Source: Massospora cicadina (taxonomy: Eukaryota > Entomophthoromycota > Entomophthoromycetes > Entomophthorales > Entomophthoraceae). Taken from it: a stretch of DNA of 64,000 bases. The DNA lies in contig JAKSZP010013299.1 of the NCBI GenBank assembly GCA_022478985.1, forward strand, positions 96,167 to 160,166, given 5' to 3'. Shown here piece after piece: positions 52,448-63,783 of the stretch; positions within the stretch are counted from its first letter, which is position 1, and each line of letters begins with the position of its first letter. The notes under the pieces are model-generated. The model was not told where the DNA came from, did no database searches, and saw nothing but the letters and a program-made list of their open reading frames with translations. A program made the position numbers and the translations under genes.

Positions 52448-55042
52448 ATGGCGGGAAACCCCGCAAAAGAACCCGCAGGCTATGCCAAACGAGCCAGCAC
52501 CACCCCCAAACGAAGCAACCCTCGGTTACCCACCTCAGGGTCAACCAGAATCACCCGCTCTCAAGCAGCAGCCATGAAAGCAGGCACCACCCCCCCAACC
52601 TGGAGCTACTCCAACTAGCGCCAGTTCACCTGATCGCACTTCTGCAACCTGCACGCCTAACAACTCTGTGTGCGCTGCCTCCCACCAACCCGCTGGGCCC
52701 CCTCCAACCAAGGAGGCCATCACCCACGCTGTTTTAATGGCGTCTGCTCAGTTGAATGCAACTCAGCCCATCCAGACATTCACCTCCCCCATTGTGTCAG
52801 CTAATTCAGCCCCATCTATTATTGCTGACACCGTGTTTCTGGCTCCCTCCATGAGGGGCGATACCCAGCTACCTGGCTTCCAAATCCTCAGATGTAAGGT
52901 TGGATTAGCCGCACATTCTGGTTCACTAAGCACCAAACTGGGACAATCTACTCTTCCCAATGAGGATTCAAATGGTTCGGATTTTGGAACTTCACACCAG
53001 TTCCAATCTCACCCGTCCCATTTAAACCCCATAATCGGCACTTCTCAAGTCGGCACTTTATCTCAATATGCTGAAAACGACCAATTCACCAATCAGCCAA
53101 TGAGTTTTGCCCACAATATCACAGCAAATACTCGGGCTGAATTTACCCAAATAGATTGGGATGGTGATGAAACATCGCCCTCCTCCCAATTGGCTGGAGT
53201 TAATTCCAATCTGGATGGGGCTCCCCAATTTAGCGAGGCCCAACAATCACCTGGCCCCCAAACCCTCGGATGTAAGGTTGGATTAGCCGCACATTCTGGT
53301 TCACTAAGCACCAAATTGGGACAATCTACTCTTCCCAATGGGGATTAAATGGTTCAGAGTTTGGAACTTCACACCAGTTCCAATCTCACCCGTCCCATTT
53401 AAACCCCATAATCGGCACTTCTCAAGTCGGCACTTTATCTCAATATGCTGAAAACGACTAATTCACCAATTATCCAGTGAGTTTTGCCCACGAAATCACA
53501 GCAAATACTCGGGCTGAATTTACCCAAATAGATTGGGATGGTGATGAAACATCTCCCTCCTCCCAACTGGCTGGAGTTAATTCCAATCTGGATGGGCCTC
53601 CCCAATTTAGCGAGGCCCAACAAACCGCCCCTCAATTTAATATGACGCCAGCAACTGCTGTAACATTCCAGAAACAAGGGAACTCCGCAAACTTGTCCAA
53701 ATCACCAGCTCACACTCAACCTGCAATTGCAGCCCAAAGCAAACACAAACGTACCAAAGGAGCCACTGGGGCGTGGCAAAAACCTCTGGCACCAACGCTA
53801 CCCAAAGCTGATCCCCGTGAAGTGGCGTTTATTGCTGATGTTAAGAAGAAATGGGCCGAAACTAGAGCGCAAAAAGCTCTACCTCGCTCAACCCTCTCCC
53901 ACGCAATTCGCCTTTATTAGGGCATAACCCTGTTGAATTCTATACAGAGGATTACTTCTCATACTTTGCAGCGATTGCGGAGACATTCCCTATTAACACC
54001 ACCATCCATGAATCAGTGGAGGGCCACTACATCGATGTGGGCTTCACTGAAGCTGCCCTTGCTGACCATGCTGCCACCCTCCAGGTCATTATTCCACGCG
54101 GATCTCTTCGCATCTCCCGCACACGCTCTCACCTGGAGAAAATTTCATGGGTTACTTTTTCCAACCTACCAACGACTGTTGATCCTGAGTCTCTTAAACT
54201 GGCACTCCATCGTGGTTTAATGGAGTTTGGGTCTGTTCTTTCAGTGGACTTTAGCGTCCCCTCTTACTATGCTCCCACTCAAAGAGCTCGCACTGCTAGG
54301 GCGTCGTTCATCCCCTTTCCCCACTGTATCCCGCAACAATGAGGTTATTCCTCGTGTGGCGGTAGTTGGGGCATGCCCTGAGATCTTCTTTGTCGACCCT
54401 GATCAGGCGCGCCCCCGGTGTTCATGGTGTAACGCCCTTGGACACTTGTATAGTGGCTGCACAGCTCGAAAACAAGCCCTCTTAGCCACCACCCAGGGGC
54501 CTAAACCAGGCCAAAAACGATCCCACGTGGCTGCAGCAGCAATTCCACAACCCACACAATGGGTTCCCGTTCAAGACCTGTCCCCTGAGGCCTTACGCCT
54601 AGCAGTTGAAACAGCTAACCCCACTATTGGTATGGGATACCTTCGCGCTCATGCCCCCCTTCCAATGGGCACCCCCTCCAATCTCCCAGAGTCAACTCCC
54701 TCTCTCACCAAGCGCAAGGCATCTCCCACAGGGTGCCCCTCATCAGCCACCCCCACTCAGGGCTCCGCGGCACCCCCACCAACCTCCACCAGCGATTTAT
54801 CGCATCAACCCTCAGCTCCCAATGGAGCTATGCCCACCAGCATGGACTGGCAACTCGCGGCCTGCGGTAGAAGTGCCACCTCAAAGAGTCCTACCCCAAC
54901 CCCACAGCCCATTTCGCGCGGATCCTTTGCAGTGTTGGAGGAAGTGAATATGGACTCAGACTCATCAAATGGGGACACCGCGGAGGTCACCATTGAGCAC
55001 CCTCAGGTCCTTCCCCTGCAACGGAGCGGGGCAGCATCCTAG
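52448..55042 (+). pseudogene. LINE ORF1: RNA-binding protein with RRM-like part and CCHC knuckle
   Basis: Starts at ATG 52448 (AGNPAKEPAGYAKRASTTPK), shifts near a run of C at about 52590, continues at 52668-53348, and holds a 378-bp (126-codon) in-frame tandem duplication (about 52870-53246 and 53247-53623). One missing C in the second copy causes the stop at 53346. It resumes at 53477-53920, 54016-54342 (RRM-like WVTFSNLPTTVDPESLKLAL) and 54227-55042 (knuckle CSWCNALGHLYSGC). The C-terminus is Pro/Ser/Thr-rich. ORF1 proteins of this group coat LINE RNA. Confidence 0.85.
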
Positions 55043-55207
55043 GCTGGCTTACTGGGTCCTCCGCCCCCCACCCTCTCCTTCCCCTCAGAACCCTCGACGC
55101 TCCTCACGGATTGCAGCTAATAGTCAAGCTAAAGGACTCAAAACTAGCCGCCTCACAGCAGCAGGTTTAAGCGCTGGCAACCCCCCAGGACATGGAGGGG
55201 AACAGCT

Positions 55208-56064
55208 ATGCGTCCCCATGGCAGCACCCTGTCCCTGCAATCCATCAACGCAAATGGGTTGCGGGACTTTAAGCGGAGAGCCCGCCTCCTCCGAAACTTC
55301 AGGTCAGCACAAATTGACATCGCTGCTGTCCAGGAGCCCCATATCCTCCCCCACGAACAATCTGCATGGAATGAACAGTTTGGAGGCAATTCCTTCTGGA
55401 CAAACCATGCCGCCCTTATTGTTTTAAATCCCCGGGTTAAAACCCATTCTTTTTCACAATATCTAGGTGGCCGCCTCATACTGGCCAAACTCACCACTCC
55501 TGACTTCACCTTCTTCGCTGCAAGCATCTACCTGCCTAATGCAGGTCAGGAGCAAAATCAGCTCTTGGAAGAGCTCCTCCAACTCAATCTCCCACGGAAT
55601 ACAGTCCTCTTAGGAGATTCTAACACAACCATAAGTCGCGTCCGTGACTCTTACCCCCTGCAGCAAAGGAACGCCCTGGATCAAGTCGCCTCCAGGATTT
55701 CCTTCGCCTGAGTGGATTTATAGATGCGCTTCCACCCTCCGCGTCTGGCCTAGGTTGCATGACTAGGATCCAGTATGATGGAGGAGCTTTCCAGTCAGCG
55801 TCACGCATAGATATGGCACTGATTGGCCCCCTGCTAATTGGCCGCGTCTCCTCTCCCATCTCTCGTGACAACCATCTGAGTGATCACAGGTCACTCACCG
55901 TTGTCCTCACCACCACACTTAGACCGTCGCATAGGTTCTGGCCTAGGGTTGCCCCAGCTCTTCTCAACAACCCCTTCACTAAGGAGAAGCTGTTTATGAC
56001 CATCCGGGAGACTCTCACCTCCCCCCACCCCACCTGCTTGACCACAAGGCTAAATGGGCGGTGA
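55208..56064 (+). pseudogene. LINE ORF2, AP-like endonuclease domain
   Basis: The first frame, 55208-55711, has LQSINANGLRD (metal-binding Asn), VQEPH (Glu) and LLGDSNTT (usually GDFN; here Ser). The frame then shifts by one, and 55759-56064 has SRIDMALIG and LSDHRSLTV with the final Asp-His pair. All catalytic residues are readable. The enzyme nicks target DNA for target-primed reverse transcription. The true start may be slightly upstream of 55208. Confidence 0.9.
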
Positions 56065-58738
56065 CCAAGGAGGGCATCACCCGCGTTGCTTACAACTTTG
56101 CCAAAGCCCAGATGACTGCAGCTCGCGCCAGAGTCAAAAGGGCGGAAGCCAGAATCAGACATCTAGAGCGAAACTGCCAGCCTTCGCCCTCTCCCAGATG
56201 GTTGGAAGACTGGGAAGCGGCGCAGGAAGCACTCCGATTGGAGCTCACACTGCAGGAAGAACGGGCAGCAAACTTTACAACATCTCGTTATTATGCTCAA
56301 TGGGAACGCCCCACCCGCTTCTTCTTTCAGAAACAGAAAGCCCGGTCAACAGCGCAGGATATTACTGCACTGAAGATTGGCACTACAACCACTTCAGACA
56401 AGGAGGAAATCACGCAGGAACTTCACCGCTTCTAATCCAACCTCTTCCATGCCACCCAGGTGGACCCATCGTACATCCAAGACTTCCTGTGGCGGGCTCC
56501 AGAGCCGCCCATTGACCCACGGGCTGATGAGGCTCTACTGGCGCCTATTTCCATCCAGGAGGTGATGGAAACCCTTTTGAAATCCCCACGACTTAAAGCC
56601 CCAGGCCCAGACAGAATACCCTTTGAGGTGTACCTTCTGGAACCTGCAGTGATAGCCAGAACCCTCCGCGACCTCTTCGCTGCACTCTTGTTGAATGGCG
56701 AGGTCCTCCCCGACTCCAGAGGCTCAATCACGACCCTCATTCACAAGAAGTCAGACCGTGAGAACCTGGCGAACTGGCGCCCCATAGCGTTGATCAACAC
56801 AGACCACAAGCTCTTCACGAAGCTTCTGGCCAACCGCATCACCAAATGGGTGTCACCTCGCCTCTCCCCATCCCAATACGGTTTTATTCCGGGGAGGTCG
56901 TTATGGGACAACTATAATGACCTTCACGTGACTTTGACTGCTAACTCTCGTAAGGTGAATGGCTTTGTGGCTCTCCTGGATATGGAGAAAGCATATGATC
57001 GGGTAGCCTGGAAGTATATTGATGCTTTCCTGGCCCGCTTCCATCTCCCACCCGCAGCTAGGCGCTGGATATCAGCGCTCTATGACCAGCTCCACACCAG
57101 AGTCCTGGCGCCAATGGGTTTTACAGTGGCAGTACCAGTTGGACAAGGTCTCCAGCAAGGGGACCCCCTGAGCCCTATCCTTTTTAACATCACCCTTGAC
57201 CCCCTCTTGGCTTCCTTACAGGACAAGCTAACAGGGATTCTGGTCCCAGGTAAAGCCCCCACACGCACCATGGCATTTGCAGATGACACTGCCATTGCAT
57301 TTGGCTGCCCAGGGGATGTTGCCCTCGCTGCTGTGACCATTGAGAGGTACACCAAGGCGTCCAACGCCATGGTCAACACCTCCAAGACAACAGTTGTACA
57401 GGTCGGCTCCCCCACCTTCCCCCCACCATTTGGCATTGAACCTGAGCGCGGTATCTTCCGTCACCTGGGCGTTCTCACCAACCAACAAGGAGTTGCGCTA
57501 AAAGACAATGAGGACTTGCTCCTTGCAGCAGTTAACTCCAGGATTGCCAGCTGGAACAGGCGGCACATCACCCCCCAGGGTCGAGCTCTGATGGCCAATG
57601 TGTTCCTTCTCTCCAAAGTCTGGTTCCTAGCGCACGTCTGCCCATTCACAGATGCCTTTTATACGCGGCTCAATGTACTCCTCCGCTGTTGGATCTGGGG
57701 CTCAAACCATCCACCAATGGCCCTCTCAACCATTGCCCGACCCTGCAATGAAGGGGGCCTAGGGCTTCTGGACACGCGATCCCACGCCACCACAATCTTC
57801 CTGAAGTTCCTATGGCCGATTGTCTGCTGGGACGCGACCCCCATGCCCCAATGGGCGCCCGCCCTCCGCCAGTCAGTGTCAGCAGCTCTGGGTCTTCCTA
57901 GATCATCTCTGACCTCATTAGGGGAGTGGCTCACAAACCACCCAGGCCATCGCCTAAAACCATCCTCATCCCCCTACTGGAACCAGGCTCTCCTTGCCCT
58001 GAAACGAGTAGGCGCGCGGATCCACCATGCCTTCCCATACAGAAGGGAAGGCCCTGGCCTCAGCCCACGTCGCCACGCAATTGTGCACAATGGACAAGTT
58101 GTCACAACTCGCCTCAACCCCCAAGATCGTCCTCCCATCCGCCCAAGACTCCTTGAGCTCCTCCCTCCCTCCGTGAGATTTGACCTTAAGGAATTGTGGA
58201 AGGACGTCTATCACCCCATCCTGTCAGCAAAGGTGTCCAACACCTTATGGAGGGTGCTCCACTGTTCATACAGGACAGGGGACCGGACTGGCCCTACCTT
58301 CCAGCACCGAAGCTGCCCCCGCTGTGTGGAGCCTATTGACTCCCACCTCCATCGTTTTTTCACCTGTCCAGGTGTCGCCGCATTTTGGCCAAAGGCCCGC
58401 GCGCTCCTCCATGCTCAGCCCTGGTCTGGACACCCTGTGCAAGACCTCATGTTTGAGCAGACATTGCCTGGTTGCCACCGACCCCTCCGTGTCCTCACCT
58501 ATGCCACAGCCATCTGGACCATCCATAACTCCTTCCTTCGTGCTGCCTTTGACTAGCAGGTGTGGACCCTTCCACACATGATCACCCACTTTCAGGTACA
58601 CTTTGAGATGGCCCTGAAGGTCTGCACTATGTCGCCAACCCTCCCCCGCTCAGTTGTCACTGCAGCACCGCTCTGGCGCGCAAATCCCCTCCCTTTCTCG
58701 ATGCCTCCTCCCTCCCCTTCCCTCGCCTCAGGCTCTTA
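56061..58738 (+). pseudogene. LINE ORF2, reverse transcriptase and C-terminal domain
   Basis: One frame runs from 56061 with only two stops, TAA at 56433 and TAG at 58554 (the latter probably from CAG, as coding-like sequence continues to 58738). RT blocks: LKAPGPDRIPFEVY, NWRPIALINTDHKLFTKLLA, GFIPGRSLWDN, LLDMEKAYDRVAW, GLQQGDPLSPILFNITLDPL, and AFADDTAIAF with intact FADD. The C-terminal motif CPRCVEPIDSHLHRFFTCP is a zf-RVT-like C-x-x-C...H...C. About 830-890 codons. Confidence 0.95.
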
Positions 58739-58813
58739 GGAGCCCAGGCGTAATTCAATAAACATCGATGAATCCCCCCTTGGGTTGGGACCATCTAGTA
58801 CTAAAAAAAAAAT
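58739..58813 (+). other. LINE 3' end and tail
   Basis: attcaataaacatcgatga precedes a terminal gggaccatctagtactaaa with ten A. The last 20 or so bases are exactly those recovered in the ultra-short insertions at 8468, 18119 and 23188-23250. Confidence 0.85.
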
Positions 58814-58829
58814 AACATCCATCCAGCAC

Positions 58830-59512
58830 CAGCAAACCAGGCTGCATCTTTGGCAAGTGAATAACAATGGGAATTCTCCAGTCCCATCACCTGAAGTATC
58901 TGAACAGGTGCTAGATGCTCTAGCTGAGCTTCATGTATGCTTTGCAGCTGAGGGTTCCCAAACTCCCACTCCCACTGATGCACAGAGAAGTGTGGCCCTT
59001 TTAGATGCTCTTGTTGGGGAAGCACGCCGTTGGGTCAGAGGAATACTACGGGCTGCCACCAAAATGGGGTATCACACTATTCTATTAAGTATAGTATCTA
59101 ATGCGGTCAAATCACCAGAATCTAGAGCATCCTGCCTTTACTGTCTCTTTACCCTCCACCAGAAGGTCCCTGACTTGCCATCACTGGTAGAGGATTTAAC
59201 GGCGTAAGTACCCTCAGCTAGGATTCCTACAGACATTGCAGTGGCAGCTTTCAGAGCAGCCTTAGACAACTCTTCAGCTAGTGATGCGGCATGGGATCCT
59301 CTCCTAGTATCCATGGAGGCTGAAATTACTTTAGCGTATTCAGTAGGGGAAAACCCTCCATACAAGTATGGTCTCAGTAGCGGTAATGAAATCTCTGCCA
59401 TCGGTGAACACTCTCCCAGCTGGCTCATTCCAGTCCAAACCGCCTCTCTCCTACCTCCGCAGGGAACAAGGGTACAGGGAAGCGCTCCTCTGGGATCGCA
59501 GTGGTAGCTCCC
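58830..59512 (+). pseudogene. E gag, main part
   Basis: Frame 58785-59207 (its ATG is LINE tail, not gag) and frame 59241-59507. Blocks: VSEQVLDALAELHVCFAAEG, SVALLDALVGEARRWVRGIL, RASCLYCLFTLHQKVPDLPS, then AAFRAALDNSSASDAAWDPL. They match A Gag block for block. One stop and one frameshift near 59205-59240. No zinc knuckle. Confidence 0.85.
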
Positions 59513-60239
59513 TACCTTCAGGTTACTTTGAAGAGTAACATGCCACCAGTGGGGAGTCCCTTCCCCTTCCCTGCGGATGAGGAGCTGAGTGCGACATTGG
59601 ACCCAAGTAATCCAATACTGACGCCCAACCAAATGGTCCAAGTGGAAGTCCACGTCACGCCTAATCAGAAAGATGATGCGCATACCACTGAGCCTAGTTT
59701 TTCTCCCACTGAGTCAGCCTCACCTACCATATGTAATCATAAAAGTCCCTCCCACTCAACAGTGATTTGCAATGGCATAACGGTAGACCCAGCCAATCCA
59801 ATCCTGTAAGGGGACCAGGAGAGCCTCTCAGAGGGATCTGATGAGAAGCAAAGTAGCTTACTGAAAACCAAAGAACCACTTCTCATTTTGGGACCCACCC
59901 CACTTTCTGCTGCCCTCACTCTTTACATGGCCAATAAAGAGGACCAAGCCTTTTTACTGTTTTCCCATTACCTTCAGAGTAGGGGTACGGAAGGTCACAG
60001 TACAAGCTCTCCTGGATACTGGAGCAGCGGGCAACTTTATGGATTTAAGAGTGGCACACTCTCTGGACCTGGATACGGTGCTTGCTCCTCCTATATTAGG
60101 TGCTTCATCTACACCTATGACCTGCCATACTATCCAACGCCCAGTGCAGTTCCTTATCCACAAATTTGGCTTCTGCGATCACTTTTCAGCGGTACCTGAT
60201 TTACTATACCCTGTCATCATGGGGATAAGGTGGTGGTGA
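59513..60239 (+). pseudogene. E gag C-terminal spacer and protease
   Basis: Broken frames; the protease reads VTVQALLDTGAAGNFMDLRV (intact D-T-G) from about 59990, then LLYPVIMGIRWW at 60207-60239. The spacer 59501-59809 is Ser/Pro-rich. A frameshift separates it from the upstream EDQAFLLFSHY segment that in A is in frame. Confidence 0.88.
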
Positions 60240-60399
60240 CGCCAACAGGTGAACATCAATCTGGAACCTAACTCTTTGTTCTTCGCTAATAAGAGATGTA
60301 GTGGGGAATTCCAACTAATTGAAACTCTCACAAAAGAGCCCTCATTCAGCTCAATATCTTCCTCTGAGCTGCCCCTTTGGACCTCCCCTAAGATTTTCC

Positions 60400-61380
60400 T
60401 GACTTCCTAGCCCCATATAATGATGTCTTTGACATGAGACTTGCAACTCGACTTCCTCCACATTCAGAATATGACCTCGCCTTCCAGCTAACAGTGCATC
60501 TTGTCAAGATCAATTGCTCATAGTACCCTCACACAGAGGAAGAAGACAAAGCGCTGAGCATTTGGTTAGATGATATGCTGGACAAAGGATGGATTATCAA
60601 GAAATCCCCCTATTGCCTCATAAGTTGTCTTTGCCCAGAAGGAGGATGGAACCCTACGCCCGTGCATGGACTATGGCCATGTTAACAATGTGACGGTTCC
60701 AGATTCATACCCCCTCCCTTGGAAAAAACCATTGCACAGGCCATTGCTAAATCCCGAATCTTTTCTAAGTTGGACTTGGTTAATGCCTTTAACCAGGTGA
60801 GGGTCAAGAGTGGCTCACAGCCATCAGAACAAGGCGCGGGATATTCCAGTTCAAGGTGATGCCATTTGGACTGAATAACGCACCAGAAACTTTCCAACGG
60901 TTTATTGAAGATGTTCAGGGGGACCTAAGATTTACCGGTGCTGTTGCTTATATTGATGATATCCTAATCCACTCCCCAACACATGAACAGCACACCAAGG
61001 GATTTGGAGGCTGTAATAGCTGCCATTCTCAAGACAGGGCTTTTTGTCAAGCTATCCAAATGTGAATTCTTTCGAGAGGAAGCAACATTCTTAGGGAACC
61101 TGGTCCTTAAGGATGGATATGCGTTTCTTCACTGTAAGCTAAAGGCTACTCAGTCCTGGCCAACCCCCACCACCCAAAAACAACTAAGAAGTTTCCTGGT
61201 CACTGTGACTTTCCTAAAGAAGTTTTCTCCTGCTCTCACCCAGCTGGCGTCACCCCTCCACCCACTGATAGGGAAGAATGTCCCTTTCAAATGGACAGAG
61301 AAGTGTCAACAAGCCTTTGAGGCAATCAAAGCTGTTTTTATGTTAGCACCAGTCCTGCGGCATGCTGACACATCCAATCC
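60400..61380 (+). pseudogene. E reverse transcriptase
   Basis: RT fingers in broken frames from 60400 (WLDDMLDKGWIIKKS-like). Frame 60856-61065 has MPFGLNNAPETFQRFIEDVQ and AYIDDILIHSPTHEQHTK, the intact YIDD box. Frame 60983-61534 continues with LSKCEFFREEATFLGNLVLK and LRSFLVTVTFLKKFSPAL. Two frames overlap where a base was gained or lost near 61000. Confidence 0.93.
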
Positions 61381-62054
61381 ATTTATGGTGGCATGCGATG
61401 CTTCAGCAGTTGCAGTGGGAGAGGTACTATTGCAAGAGCATGAAAGGAGGGAGCATCCAGTGGCATCTTCTAAAGGAAATTCACCTCCACAGAACAATCA
61501 TGGGCAATCTATGATAAAGAGTTGGCTGCGGTAGCATGGTTGCTGACTCATTAGATATATCTTCTTCAGGGAGAAAAGCATGAAATCACATTATGCACTG
61601 ACCATAAGTCCTTAAGTATTATCAGAAACCCCAAAAGTTGGCTCACCATCAAGCACGCACATATGGGGATCTTTGCATCTTTAACTTCAATTATGAGTTT
61701 ATAAAAAGCCCCAAAATGTGCTGCTGTATATGCTGAGTTGTAACCCTGCCTTGGCTCCAGGCCCAGAGGAGGCCCTTTATGAGCTCACCACAGTGGTGTC
61801 TTCCACCATGATCCTCTCCCTCGCCCCTGTCATGGTCTCATATGCCAATATATCTCCAGAAACTCCCATGTGTGAACGCATTTTAGCAGGTCAACTATGT
61901 TGCCCAGAGGGAATTGAAGGTTTAAAGACTTGGAGACTAAGCAGCGCAAATGGCCCCTGTACCACTTAAAGGATGGGATAACCTTCTTTCAGAATAGGAC
62001 TTGGGTTCCACCTACCCTGTAAATGCAGGTTTTTAAAGAGCATCACACCCCACC
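61381..62054 (+). pseudogene. E RNase H and linker to integrase
   Basis: VACDASAVAVGEVLLQEHER, then YDKELAAVAW and TLCTDHKSLSI in other frames; frame 61718-61969 has MLSCNPALAPGPEEALYELT, matching A. The end, NRTWVPPTL then KEHHTPPV, is the start of the HHCC finger, cut by F. Confidence 0.85.
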
Positions 62055-62903
62055 TGTCAGATTCTGGTGGTTGACTCAAAAATAAACCTTTGACAACCAT
62101 CAGGTTGGGTTAATTATCCTTTCAACGCTTAAGCTAACAACTATATTCTCACCTCAAGGCTTATTGCAATCATACAATTCAGGCTGATTATCTCAATGAC
62201 AAATTCAATTGAGTATTTTATCAGGTGCTCAGCCCAAGTACGCTTGCATATTATGGCCAATTCTGATGCATTAAATCTCAGCAATTGGTCCCAATTATCA
62301 AAACACAATCAATTCATTTGTATAGAAAATAATTTGGGGATGACCTAAAGTTATGTTTAAAAGTCCCATGGACAATTAAACAAATGAACAACGTCATCAA
62401 TTTTCCGCTCTAGGGTGAAAATTTGCATATCAATACGCGTAATTGGCACAATAGCACTCATGTGGACTGGCCAAAAGGGGTTGCTTAGTGCTATTGAAGA
62501 AGAGACCTGCAACGTCCCAATTAGGGGTGCGTCATTTTCTTCAATTGAGGCCAAAATTTCACAGAAGGTGTGTTTTGTCAGCAGTATGATGAAACTGAAA
62601 TCCTGAAGATCTTAGGACAATTTTGCATGCTTTTATTGCAATTTTTGTACCTGAAATCCTCCCAATTTTGAGAGTATTTTGCCACCAATGAACCTAAGAA
62701 AAGGTTTCAGTCGTGGGCCAAGCTGATTGGCAAAATAGCTGTTGAAATCTTGATTTAGAATGTGGCCAGGAGATGCCCTAGAGGTATAAATACTGGCGCC
62801 TGGCCTAATGACCATTATCTAATAAATAGCTTGCAATAAAAGTCTTATTTATTTTATCCTTTTCCTGGTTTATCTGGATCCTAACTTTGGAGAAGTGTTG
62901 ACA
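62055..62903 (+). repeat. F 5' LTR (849 bp, boundaries inferred)
   Basis: TG...CA termini, TATA and poly(A) signals in the last 120 bp, and TGG three bases after the end. The partner is not visible. It does not encode the DLAHVVDERW signature. Confidence 0.6.
62785..62840 (+). promoter_or_regulatory. F TATA box and poly(A) signals
   Basis: TATAAATA at 62785-62792; AATAAA at 62821-62826 and 62835-62840. Confidence 0.65.
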
Positions 62904-62906
62904 AAC

Positions 62907-62922
62907 TGGAAGGACCAAATCC
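62907..62922 (+). promoter_or_regulatory. F primer-binding site candidate
   Basis: TGGAAGGACCAAATCC starts three bases after the LTR; the TGG matches the CCA end of a tRNA. The tRNA is not identified. Confidence 0.5.
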
Positions 62923-63333
62923 ACAGTATGTAGTTAATCCTGCCTCAGAAGAAGTTCCCAAATATGAAGGGAAAATTATGCCCAAAATCGGTCAGAAGAG
63001 TCAAGGAAAATTTTATAGCCTAGTGAGTTAATAGCTGGTCCAAATCCCATAAACCACAGGCACTATTGAGGATCAATTATTGGAACTTTGGCCCAAATAG
63101 ACGTGCAGGATACCAATTTCCAAGCGAGCAATCCTCAGAATTTGATAACTGGTGCTCACTCAAAACTGGTTACATTCTCCAAAATGGATTCCCATGACCA
63201 ATTCCTGGCAGAATCGGCCAGATGAGAAAGCAACAGTGAGATGGAAACCAGCAATAAGGAAATCTCAGATTAACTTAATACCAGCCATCATGGCTCTGAA
63301 GCGGGTACCTCCTACTCCCTAGATTTTATTACA

Positions 63334-63783
63334 GTGGGGGGAGCTCATGCAGATGCAATCAGTCTGATTGATCTTACATCTGCAAGTGTAAAAGCAATGC
63401 TGGAAACCCTATATCAGGGTTTTAGGATTGTTACTTCACAAATTGATCCCTCCTTTGGCCTGTTCTACTATCTTAAGGATCAGGCACTCAAGATGGAGAT
63501 ATATATGAAGTACCTTGACACTACCATGGCATCCCTCGCCAAACGTCTCGCTGACAGTCAAGCAACTAATGAATTCCTGGTTAACTTTGTTCAACTCTCA
63601 ATTAAGCATACCCAGCGAATAATTGCTAGACAAAATCTGGAAATCACGGAAATCTACCATGTGCAAGGGGAGAAACAATATCTTCAAAATGCCCTACTGG
63701 ACAAGATAAATTCCAGTTTTTCTGAAGTTAAAAGGCAATTGTTGACAATATGGGACTTGTCGATGAAGCTCATGGGAGATTAA
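63334..63783 (+). CDS. F gag-like coiled-coil ORF
   Basis: 149 codons, intact, with no recognised domain. Helical and coiled-coil-like composition (MEIYMKYLDTTMASLAKRLA, RIIARQNLEITEIYHVQGEK, LLDKINSSFSEVKRQLLTIW). Its place after the LTR and PBS suggests the N-terminal part of Gag. Its character resembles the N-terminal gag of the C family (7825-8262), so a Gly-X-Y segment may follow outside the window. The start ATG may be internal, as the frame before it is AT-rich and short. Confidence 0.5.
   Translation: MGGAHADAISLIDLTSASVKAMLETLYQGFRIVTSQIDPSFGLFYYLKDQALKMEIYMKYLDTTMASLAKRLADSQATNEFLVNFVQLSIKHTQRIIARQNLEITEIYHVQGEKQYLQNALLDKINSSFSEVKRQLLTIWDLSMKLMGD

Larger units (their letters stand above)
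52349..58813 (+). mobile_element. Full-length L1/Tx1-like LINE
   Basis: A 6.46-kb element flanked by the perfect 16-bp duplication aacatccatccagcac (52333-52348, 58814-58829). Two ORFs: ORF1 with RRM-like part and CCHC knuckle, and ORF2 with AP-type endonuclease, reverse transcriptase and a C-terminal Cys/His motif. The 3' end is aataaacatc..., then gggaccatctagtactaaa and about ten A. A handful of frameshifts and stops disable it. It is one of the youngest insertions here, sitting inside E. Confidence 0.97.

Noticed and set aside
52668..53348. Bacterial or CRISPR-like origin of the repeats in 52870-53623
   Set aside because: Two long head-to-tail copies inside a LINE ORF, not short repeats with spacers.
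58785..58829. ATG at 58785 as a start of the E gag frame
   Set aside because: It lies in the LINE 3' tail; the gag frame there is open only by chance through the tail and duplication.
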